In this document: positions 16,519 to 23,258 of the stretch, piece by piece
Position numbering within the stretch: position 1 is the first letter of the stretch
Layout: every line of letters starts with the position of its first letter
From: Roseimaritima ulvae
GTDB taxonomy: Bacteria > Planctomycetota > Planctomycetia > Pirellulales > Pirellulaceae
Assembly (NCBI RefSeq): GCF_008065135.1
Contig: NZ_CP042914.1
Coordinates: forward strand, 930,001 to 994,000
DNA length: 64,000 nucleotides
Direction of reading: 5' to 3'
Position numbers and translations under genes: made by a program
Notes under the pieces: model-generated
What the model was told of the DNA's origin: nothing
Database searches by the model: none
Seen by the model: the letters and a program-made list of their open reading frames with translations, nothing else

Positions 16519-17382
16519 ATGCAGAGCCTACATAAGCTGAAACAAGAAATCTGTGATATCGGCCAGCGGATTTACAACCGCCAGTTCGCCGCCGCCAACG
16601 ATGGCAACATCACGGTTCGCGTGAGTGAAAACGAATTTCTCTGCACGCCCACGATGCACTGCAAGGGCTACCTGAAACCCGACGACATCGCGCTGATCGA
16701 CGGTACGGGCAAGCAGATTTCGGGCCGTAAAAAACGCTCCAGCGAAGCTTTGTTGCACTTGGAAATCTACAAGCAACGCGAGGACGTCCGCAGCGTGGTG
16801 CACTGCCATCCGCCCCACGCTACCGCGTTTGCAATCGCTCGCGAGCCGATTCCGCAGTGCGTGTTGCCCGAGGTGGAAGTGTTTCTCGGCGACGTGCCGA
16901 TCACCAAGTACGAGACGCCCGGCGGACAAGCCTTTGCCGACACCATTATCCCCTTTGTCGACAAGACCAACGTGATGATTCTGGCCAACCACGGCACGGT
17001 CAGCTACGGCGAAAACGTCGAACGCGCTTACTGGTGGACCGAGATCCTGGACTCGTACTGCCGGATGCTGCTGTTGGCGCGGCAATTGGGCAACGTGTCG
17101 TACTTGAACGAAGAAAAGTCGCGTGAGTTGCTGGAGCTGAAGGACAAGTGGGGCTTCAAAGATCCTCGCAATACCGAGGACTACAAGGACTGCGACATCT
17201 GCGCCAACGACATCTTCCGCGACAGTTGGGAAGGTGCCGGCGTGCAGCGTCGGGCGTTCGATGCTCCGCCCGCGGCCAAGTCCGCCAGCAGCGCCACCAA
17301 ACCGGCGGCTGCCGGCGGCATGAGCGAAGAGCAACTGGTCAAACTGATCACCGCCGAAGTCATGCGTCAAATGCAAAAGTAG
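16519..17382 (+). CDS. Class II aldolase (L-fuculose/rhamnulose-phosphate type) with C-terminal encapsulation peptide
   Basis: 287 residues. It should split L-fuculose-1-P or L-rhamnulose-1-P into DHAP and L-lactaldehyde. The aldolase/adducin domain spans about residues 1-210: NDGNITVRVSENEFLCTP (phosphate site), RSSEALLHLEIYK with the catalytic Glu, zinc ligands HCHPPHA near residue 95, and ILANHGTVSYG near 155. After the fold comes a long Ala/Lys/Pro linker (about 240-268) and a final helix MSEEQLVKLITAEVMRQMQK, an encapsulation peptide at the C-terminus instead of the N-terminus. Family members are usually about 215 residues, so the tail is the extra part. Confidence 0.94.
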   Translation: MQSLHKLKQEICDIGQRIYNRQFAAANDGNITVRVSENEFLCTPTMHCKGYLKPDDIALIDGTGKQISGRKKRSSEALLHLEIYKQREDVRSVVHCHPPHATAFAIAREPIPQCVLPEVEVFLGDVPITKYETPGGQAFADTIIPFVDKTNVMILANHGTVSYGENVERAYWWTEILDSYCRMLLLARQLGNVSYLNEEKSRELLELKDKWGFKDPRNTEDYKDCDICANDIFRDSWEGAGVQRRAFDAPPAAKSASSATKPAAAGGMSEEQLVKLITAEVMRQMQK

Positions 17383-17405
17383 CATGGGCCCCCGGCCCGT
17401 GTCCC

Positions 17406-17472
17406 GTAGCCGAACTCGCCAGAGTTTGGAGGCTCCCGTATTTGTGTCCAAAGTCTGGCGACTTCGGCTACG
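17406..17472. repeat. Inverted repeat (GTAGCCGAAGTCGCCAGAC family) between aldolase and dehydrogenase
   Basis: GTAGCCGAACTCGCCAGAGT at the left and its near reverse complement, ending CTTCGGCTAC, at the right enclose about 25 bp. This fills the centre of the 134-bp gap. Related units lie at 8970, 29278 and 41304. Confidence 0.8.
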
Positions 17473-17516
17473 TGAATCCACGCACCTAATTCAAACTACA
17501 AGATATTGAGCAACCC

Positions 17517-18452
17517 ATGAAAGTTTCGATTATCGGGGGCGGCGGTTTGGTCGGCTCCTGTGCCGGCTATGCCTTGCAGTGTGGCGGGATTGTCCGCGAG
17601 ATCGCGATGTTGGACGTCAACGAAGAATTGGCGGTCGGCCAAGCCCTGGACCTGATGCATGGCGGGCCGAGTGTCGCCGATCAGAACATCGTCGGCGGTG
17701 GCTATGAGCACATTCCTGATTCCGATGTGATCTGTATCACGGCCGGTCTGCGTCGCAAGCCCGATGAGTCGCGGTTGGATTTGATCAATCGCAACACCGA
17801 CCTATTCGTGTCGATTTTGAACGAAGTCGCCGCCGCGGGGCCCAAGTCCTCGGCGATCGTATTGGTGGTTTCCAACCCCGTCGACATTCTCACCTACGTC
17901 GCTGCCGAGCGTTTGAACTTGCCCAGCAGCCAGGTGATCGGACTGGGCACGCAGCTCGATACGATTCGGTTCTGCAGCTTGATCGCTCAGGAGTTAAAAG
18001 CTCCGCCGACGCAAACCAAGGCCTTGATTCTGGGCGAACACGGCGATTCGATGGTGCCGATTTGGAGCAGTGCCACGATCGCTGGCCTGCCTCTGGACAA
18101 ATATCCAGGTTGGAATCCCGGGATGGCCAATCAGTTGTTCAAACGGACGCGGGGCAGCGGAGCGGAAGTGATCAAACGCAAAGGCGGCGCTGGGTTTGCT
18201 GTAGGGATCGCCATCCGCGACTGCATCGAAGCAATCGCCTTGGACCGCCGCTGCGTGCTGCCGGTCAGCAGCGTCCAAAATGGATGTTACGGTATCCGCG
18301 ACGTGGCCCTGTCGGTGCCCACGGTGGTCGGCCGCAGCGGGGTCGTGGACCGGCTGGAAATGGACTTATGGCCTAAGGAAGTCCAGGGAATCCGCTCCAG
18401 CGGTACCAATCTGCGAAAAACCTTGGATGTGGTTTCGCAACGAATCGGCTAA
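17517..18452 (+). CDS. Malate/lactate dehydrogenase family protein of the microcompartment operon
   Basis: 311 residues. Rossmann start MKVSIIGGGGLVGSCAGYAL, dinucleotide Asp in AMLDVNEE, active-site loop TAGLRRKPDESRLDLINRN, VVSNPVD and catalytic His in LGEHGDSMVP. Loop Arg at the position that is Gln102 in lactate dehydrogenases is the malate-type residue. In this pathway the enzyme is thought to recycle NADH from the aldehyde dehydrogenase, either by reducing lactaldehyde to 1,2-propanediol or by acting on malate/oxaloacetate; the Arg favours the second, which is inference. No encapsulation peptide is visible. Last gene of the operon. Confidence 0.9.
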   Translation: MKVSIIGGGGLVGSCAGYALQCGGIVREIAMLDVNEELAVGQALDLMHGGPSVADQNIVGGGYEHIPDSDVICITAGLRRKPDESRLDLINRNTDLFVSILNEVAAAGPKSSAIVLVVSNPVDILTYVAAERLNLPSSQVIGLGTQLDTIRFCSLIAQELKAPPTQTKALILGEHGDSMVPIWSSATIAGLPLDKYPGWNPGMANQLFKRTRGSGAEVIKRKGGAGFAVGIAIRDCIEAIALDRRCVLPVSSVQNGCYGIRDVALSVPTVVGRSGVVDRLEMDLWPKEVQGIRSSGTNLRKTLDVVSQRIG

Positions 18453-18471
18453 TGCAGCCGCGGATCGAGGC

Positions 18472-18605
18472 CCGTAGCTCGACTCTCCGAGGCGAGTATT
18501 CTGACTGCCTTGTAGCTCGACTCTCTGAGGCGAGTATTCTGACTGCCCGACTCGGAGAGTCAGGCTACGGGGGGCAGGCTACGGGGGCGACGGGCTACGC
18601 CGAGC
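18472..18605. repeat. Repeat block at the end of the microcompartment operon, with strong hairpin
   Basis: The 347-bp gap to infA contains two direct copies of GTAGCTCGACTCTCCGAGGC-type sequence (about 8472+10000 and 40 bp later), followed by GACTCGGAGAGTCAGGCTACGG. GACTCTCCGAG (18481-18491) is the perfect reverse complement of CTCGGAGAGTC (18551-18561). It may act as the operon's 3' end structure, though no T-run follows. The remaining part, 18606-18799, shows nothing I recognise except the infA leader. Confidence 0.7.
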
Positions 18606-18799
18606 CGTTGTTCCTTTTCCGACGCGTCTTCGCCCCTATGTTTGCGACGCGGCACTGTTAAAATTGGGCGATTGACTCAACTTCGCTGGACCCGTTGCGG
18701 GTTCTTGGTATAAAACCTGCTTATAGAAGTTAAGCCATCATTAGCAGACTGCCACTTCGGCAGGGGCATCCACCGATTCATACATTGAAGGTAGGCGTT

Positions 18800-19021
18800 T
18801 TGGGAAAGAAAGAAGATGCATTCGAGATCGACGGGACCGTCACTCAGGCCCTGGCCAACACACGCTTTCGCGTGCAGTTGGAAACAGGCAATGAGGTGTT
18901 GGCTCACGTCGCCGGCCGCATGCGAAAGCACTTTATCCGTATCGTTCCGGGCGACAAAGTTCGCGTGGAGTTGTCGCCGTACGACCTAACCAAGGGTCGG
19001 ATCGTTTACCGCGAGCGTTAA
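18800..19021 (+). CDS. infA: Translation initiation factor IF-1
   Basis: 73 residues from TTG 18800, giving an N-terminus [14 protein letters not shown] that matches the usual IF-1 start and length (about 72); a GAAGG ribosome site lies about 8 bases upstream. Another TTG at 18785 would add five residues. The OB-fold is complete: [54 protein letters not shown]. It occupies the ribosomal A site during initiation. It is a housekeeping gene unrelated to the upstream operon. Confidence 0.97.
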   Translation: MGKKEDAFEIDGTVTQALANTRFRVQLETGNEVLAHVAGRMRKHFIRIVPGDKVRVELSPYDLTKGRIVYRER

Positions 19022-19211
19022 ACAACACGGTCGTCGTCTTGGAGATGCGATCCTTCTTTCCGCGAACGCTCGCGTGAATCGGCTGGCTGCTGCCCGGTCG
19101 TTGCCTTCTCGTAGCATGGGCCCCTGGCCTGGCCTGGTAAAAATCCGTAACCCTTTGTCGTGGTCGCCCCGAACCAATCTGGCTTTATCGTGGGTACGCG
19201 AGCGAATTCCG

Positions 19212-19294
19212 GTCCCCCCTCCCCCAAATATTTCGCGCACTAAGTCCTCTATCAACCCAGATTCATGACGCGAAATATTTGGGGGAGGGGGGAC
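19212..19294. repeat. Inverted-repeat element, copy 2, in the infA-DUF819 gap
   Basis: Perfect arms (19213-19237 and 19269-19293) contain the same CCCCCAAATATTTCGCG core as copy 1 at 9161, around a 31-bp centre (CACTAAGTCCTCTAT...) that resembles the reverse complement of the copy 1 centre. The 428-bp gap 19022-19449 also holds two GGGCCCCTGGCC-type motifs (about 19118 and 19390) and no gene. Confidence 0.85.
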
Positions 19295-19449
19295 ACGTGT
19301 CGCCCAGACGTTTCTAAACCGCCTAGACAACCACCACGCAATCATTTTTATCAGGCCACCCCCTGGCCCGTGTCACACCGTAGCGTAGGGCCCCGGACCG
19401 TGTAAGATTTCCTGGTCAAGCAACACCCTCTGCCATAGGCCTTGTCGCT

Positions 19450-20745
19450 ATGAACCCAGAGTTGATCCTGGCCGCCGTGGAATCCACGCTCCATCGTTCC
19501 TCGCCCTTGATCACCAACGACGCCGTGGTGTTCGGCATGTTGATGGCCATCTTGGGGTTCGTGTTTTGGAGTTCTAGCAGCGACTGGTCGGGCTTTCAGC
19601 GATTCTACAAGATCGTGCCGATGCTGCTGATGTGCTACTTCCTACCCTCGCTGCTGACGCTGTTGGGGATCGTCGATCCGGAAGTTTCGCAGCTGTATTA
19701 TGTCGCCTCACGTTATCTGTTGCCGGCTTGCCTGGTGCTGCTGACGTTGAGCATCGATCTGCGTGAAATCTTGCGGTTGGGTCCGAAGGCCTTGATCATG
19801 TTTTTGACCGGCACCTTCGGAGTGGTCGTGGGCGGCCCCTTGGCGGTGTTGCTGGTCGGTTCGGTGCGTCCCGATTTGGTGGGTGGCCAGGATGCCGAAG
19901 CCGTGTGGCGGGGACTGGCCACCGTGGCGGGCAGCTGGATCGGGGGCGGAGCGAATCAGGCGGCCATGGAGGGCATTTTTCAACCTTCGGCAGAACTGTA
20001 CAGCGTGATGGTTTCGGTGGACGTGATTGTCGCCGAAGTCTGGATGTTCTTTTTATTGTTGGGTGTGGGGCAAAGCGATCGCATCGACAAATGGATGAAA
20101 GCCGACGCGTCGAGCATTGAAAGGCTGAAGGAAAAACTGCACCAGCGACAGCAGGCCGAGCAGCGGATTCCGACCACAACCGACTACATGCGGATTGGCG
20201 GAGTGGCGTTTGGGACGGTGGCGGTTTGTCATTTCATTGCCGATCGGCTGGCACCGATGATCGGCGAATCGTATCCGTATTTGACCAACCTTAGTCTGGA
20301 TTCGTCGTTCTTTTGGTTGATCATTCTGGCAACCACCATGGGGGTAGTGTTTTCGTTTACTCGAGTTCGCAATCTGGAGGCCGTGGGGGCGTCGAAGGTC
20401 GGCACGCTGTTCATCTTTATTCTGGTCGCCACGATCGGTTTAAAGATGGACGTCAGCGCACTGTTGCGGAGGCCCGAGATGTTTGTCGTGGGCGGCGTGT
20501 GGATGCTGATCCATGTCGTGTTGTTGGTGTTTGTGGGCTGGTTAATTCGAGCTCCCTATTTCTTTTTGGCTGTGGGCAGTAAAGCCAATATCGGCGGAGC
20601 GGCCAGTGCGCCAGTGGTGGCCGGCGCGTTCCATCCCTCGCTGGCCCCGGTGGGGGTCTTGCTGGCCGTGGTCGGGTATGCGTTGGGAACCTACTGCGCG
20701 TATGGAGGTGCGATCATGATGCGGGCCGTGTCGCAGGCGGGTTAA
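19450..20745 (+). CDS. DUF819 family integral membrane protein
   Basis: 431 residues with about eleven predicted TM helices. The family signature is visible in the middle: GLATVAGSWIGGGANQAAMEGIF, and a second related half near the C-terminus with VGSKANIGGAASAPVVAGAFHPSLAPVGVLLAVVGY split over two helices. The repeated GGGAN / NIGGAASAP elements suggest an inverted-repeat carrier fold. DUF819 proteins (YjcL-like) are predicted transporters of unknown substrate. It stands alone between infA and the helicase gene. Confidence 0.87.
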   Translation: MNPELILAAVESTLHRSSPLITNDAVVFGMLMAILGFVFWSSSSDWSGFQRFYKIVPMLLMCYFLPSLLTLLGIVDPEVSQLYYVASRYLLPACLVLLTLSIDLREILRLGPKALIMFLTGTFGVVVGGPLAVLLVGSVRPDLVGGQDAEAVWRGLATVAGSWIGGGANQAAMEGIFQPSAELYSVMVSVDVIVAEVWMFFLLLGVGQSDRIDKWMKADASSIERLKEKLHQRQQAEQRIPTTTDYMRIGGVAFGTVAVCHFIADRLAPMIGESYPYLTNLSLDSSFFWLIILATTMGVVFSFTRVRNLEAVGASKVGTLFIFILVATIGLKMDVSALLRRPEMFVVGGVWMLIHVVLLVFVGWLIRAPYFFLAVGSKANIGGAASAPVVAGAFHPSLAPVGVLLAVVGYALGTYCAYGGAIMMRAVSQAG

Positions 20746-20797
20746 ACGATTACTCGGACCTTTTCGGTTTCGGTTCTGATCGGTACGATTCGCGGCT

Positions 20798-22801
20798 ATG
20801 ACACACGGACTCAACCCGGCTCAGAAACAGGCCGTCGAAACGCTCTCGGGCCCCATGTTAGTGCTGGCGGGGGCCGGTACCGGAAAAACCCGCGTGGTGA
20901 CTTTCCGGATCGCTAATCTGATCCGCCACGGAACGGCTCCGGATCGGATTTTGGCCGTTACCTTTACCAACAAAGCCGCCGGCGAAATGCAGGAGCGCAT
21001 TGGGGAGCTGATCGGTACCGCCAAGGGGCCGAAAAAACGCAAGCGGAAAGGCGAGGCGGAACCGCCCAAGCCCACCATCGGTACGTTTCACTCGCAGTGT
21101 GTCCGCATCCTGCGACGGCACGCCAAACGGATCGGATTCCCCACCAAATTTGCGATCTATGATCGCAGCGACCAGGAGTCTTTGGCTCGCGGCGTGCTCC
21201 GCGAATTGCGGCTACCCAATACGGCGCTGAAGCCCAGCGATCTGCTGAACATTATCGGCGGCTGGAAAAACCAATCGATCCTGCCCGCCGACGCCGGCGC
21301 CGTGGCCCAGACCGACAAGGAACATCTGGCCGCCAGCGCCTACCGCCGCTACCAGGACGGCCTGCGGTCGTGCGGGGCAATGGACTTTGATGACCTGTTG
21401 GTGCACACCGAATTGCTGCTGCAGTCCGACCAGGAAGTCCGCGAGATCGAAGCGGGTAAGTACGACCACGTGTTGGTGGACGAATATCAGGACACCAACG
21501 GCAGCCAGTATCGGATCATCAAGTCGCTGGCCGAGGCACACCGCAATCTGTGCGTGGTGGGTGACGACGATCAATCCATCTATGGCTGGCGCGGTGCCGA
21601 CGTGACTCACATTCTGAATTTCCGCAATGACTGGCCCGACGCGACCGTGGTGCGATTGGAAGAAAACTATCGTTCCAGCGGTCAGATTTTGGAAATGGCC
21701 AACCGCCTGATTCGCTTCAACACCACGCGGCATGACAAGATGCTGAAAGCGGTCCGCAGCACCGGCCAGCGTCCGCGGATTCTGCAGCTGAAAGATGAAA
21801 CGGAAGAGTCCAATCTGGTGGTCGGCGAAATCGCTCGCCTGCTCGACCGCGATCGTTACGAACCCCGCGATGTGGCGATCCTGTTTCGCACCAACGAACA
21901 GCCGCGATTGTTCGAGACCGAGCTGCGGAAGATGAACGTGCCCTACGTGATGTTGGGCAGTCAGTCGTTTTTCGATCGTCGCGAAATCCGCGACCTGTTG
22001 GCTTACCTGAAATGGATCGACCAACCCGACGATGAAATTTCGCTGCTTCGCGTGATCAATACACCGCCGCGCGGATTGGGCAACAAGTCCGTCCAGGAGA
22101 TCATCGCGCGGGCGGTTAAAGCCGGACAGCCGGCCTGGAAGGTGATGTGCGACGATTCCGCGATCGCCGATCTGCCGCCAGCGGCGCGGCGCGGGATCGA
22201 CGCGCTGCGAGAATTGTTTACCGACGTTCGCGAAGCCACGCTGCAGTCGTTGGCCGGAGCGGTTTCGACGCTGATCGAACGCACTCAGTACTTCGCCGAA
22301 ATTCGGCGGTTGTACAACGAACCCGAAGAGGTCGAAGCCCGCACCAATTCGATCCAGGAATTGATCAATGCCGTGGCCGCTTACGAGGACCGCGATAAAG
22401 AAACCGACCTGGCGGGCTTCCTGTCCGAAACCGCGCTGGCCGGTCGCGAGATGGGCAACGAGAAAGACAAGCTGGCACAGCGCAATGCCGTGTGGCTGCT
22501 GACCATGCACGCCGCCAAGGGATTGGAATTCCCCGTGGTCTATATGGTGGGGATGGAGGAAGGCTTGCTGCCGCACAACCGCAGTGTGAAGAGCGGCGAT
22601 GAGAACGACATCGCCGAAGAACGGCGGTTATGCTACGTCGGCGTGACCCGCGCCCAGGAAACCCTGACGCTGTCGATGGCGCTGACACGCCGTCGCTGGG
22701 GGAAACCGCGGCCGACCACGCCCAGCCGATTCCTCTACGAGATCACAGGCAAAGCCGAAAATCCCAACAAATACCGTAAGCAAAAGAAACGGCGGGTTTG
22801 A
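20798..22801 (+). CDS. UvrD/PcrA/Rep-type superfamily 1 DNA helicase
   Basis: 667 residues. Motifs in order: Q motif LNPAQKQAV; Walker A LAGAGTGKTRV (residue about 30); Ia AVTFTNKAAGEM; II VDEYQDTNGSQY; III VGDDDQSIYGWRGAD; IV EENYRSSGQIL; V LTMHAAKGLEFPVVYMVGMEEGLLPH across the last third; VI EERRLCYVGVTRAQETL. This is the complete SF1A set, so a 3'-5' helicase in repair or replication restart. It is shorter than E. coli UvrD (720) and lacks a long C-terminal tail, which is common in Rep/PcrA variants. A Lys/Arg-rich insertion (KKRKRKGE) follows the Ia region. Confidence 0.95.
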   Translation: MTHGLNPAQKQAVETLSGPMLVLAGAGTGKTRVVTFRIANLIRHGTAPDRILAVTFTNKAAGEMQERIGELIGTAKGPKKRKRKGEAEPPKPTIGTFHSQCVRILRRHAKRIGFPTKFAIYDRSDQESLARGVLRELRLPNTALKPSDLLNIIGGWKNQSILPADAGAVAQTDKEHLAASAYRRYQDGLRSCGAMDFDDLLVHTELLLQSDQEVREIEAGKYDHVLVDEYQDTNGSQYRIIKSLAEAHRNLCVVGDDDQSIYGWRGADVTHILNFRNDWPDATVVRLEENYRSSGQILEMANRLIRFNTTRHDKMLKAVRSTGQRPRILQLKDETEESNLVVGEIARLLDRDRYEPRDVAILFRTNEQPRLFETELRKMNVPYVMLGSQSFFDRREIRDLLAYLKWIDQPDDEISLLRVINTPPRGLGNKSVQEIIARAVKAGQPAWKVMCDDSAIADLPPAARRGIDALRELFTDVREATLQSLAGAVSTLIERTQYFAEIRRLYNEPEEVEARTNSIQELINAVAAYEDRDKETDLAGFLSETALAGREMGNEKDKLAQRNAVWLLTMHAAKGLEFPVVYMVGMEEGLLPHNRSVKSGDENDIAEERRLCYVGVTRAQETLTLSMALTRRRWGKPRPTTPSRFLYEITGKAENPNKYRKQKKRRV

Positions 22802-22854
22802 CCTGCCGTGGACGTAGATTTGGTACCAGCTCGGTGCGGACGTTATACTACTTG

Positions 22855-23211
22855 GGGAGCGTCCTCAAATAAGTTACCGAATCGAATTGTAGCGGCAGGG
22901 CGCAAGCCCTCCGGTTTTACGTCACCGGACGGCTTGCGCCGTTCCGCTGAGAGCGTTACGGCACCGGACGGCTTGCGCCGTTCCGCTGAGAACGTTATGG
23001 CACCGGACGGCTTGCGCCGTTCCGCTGAGAACGTTACGTCACCGGACGGCTTGCGCCGTTCCGCTGCGAACGTTACGGCACCGGACGGCTTGCGCCGTTC
23101 CGCTGAGAACGTTATGGCACCGGACGGCTTGCGCCGTTCCGCTGAGAGCGTTACGTCACCGGACGGCTTGCGCCGTTCCGCTAAGACGGTAACTTATTTG
23201 TGGACGGTCCC
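22855..23211. repeat. 39-bp minisatellite (7 units) enclosed by 25-bp inverted repeats
   Basis: Seven units of exactly 39 bp begin at 22923, 22962, 23001, 23040, 23079, 23118 and 23157, each starting CACCGGACGGCTTGCGCCGT. The core ACGGC-TTGC-GCCGT is itself a hairpin. One further unit in opposite orientation (AGCGGCAGGGCGCAAGCC) lies at about 22892-22916. The whole block is bracketed by 22855-22879 and 23187-23211, which are reverse complements at 23 of 25 positions and contain CAAATAAGTTACCG / CGGTAACTTATTTG. The array stays in frame for translation, but nothing suggests it is coding. No spacers, so not CRISPR. Confidence 0.93.
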
Positions 23212-23258
23212 TTAGTTCCTCCTCCCCGCCCCTATCGCCACTGTCTCCCTGCCTGCTT

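Noticed and set aside
9161-19294. Insertion sequence or composite transposon around the microcompartment operon
   Set aside because: Inverted elements are present on both sides, but there is no transposase and no visible target duplication; kept only as a hypothesis.
21212-22576. Long minus-strand open frame opposite the UvrD-like gene
   Set aside because: Antisense shadow in GC-rich coding DNA; no motif, while the plus strand has the full helicase motif set.
22923-23192. Possible CRISPR array
   Set aside because: Units are contiguous at 39 bp with no unique spacers and no cas genes nearby.
22808-23215. Open frame through the 39-bp repeats encoding APDGLRRSAENV units
   Set aside because: 39 is a multiple of three, so any such array stays open; no ribosome site or family, and the block has inverted-repeat ends of an element.
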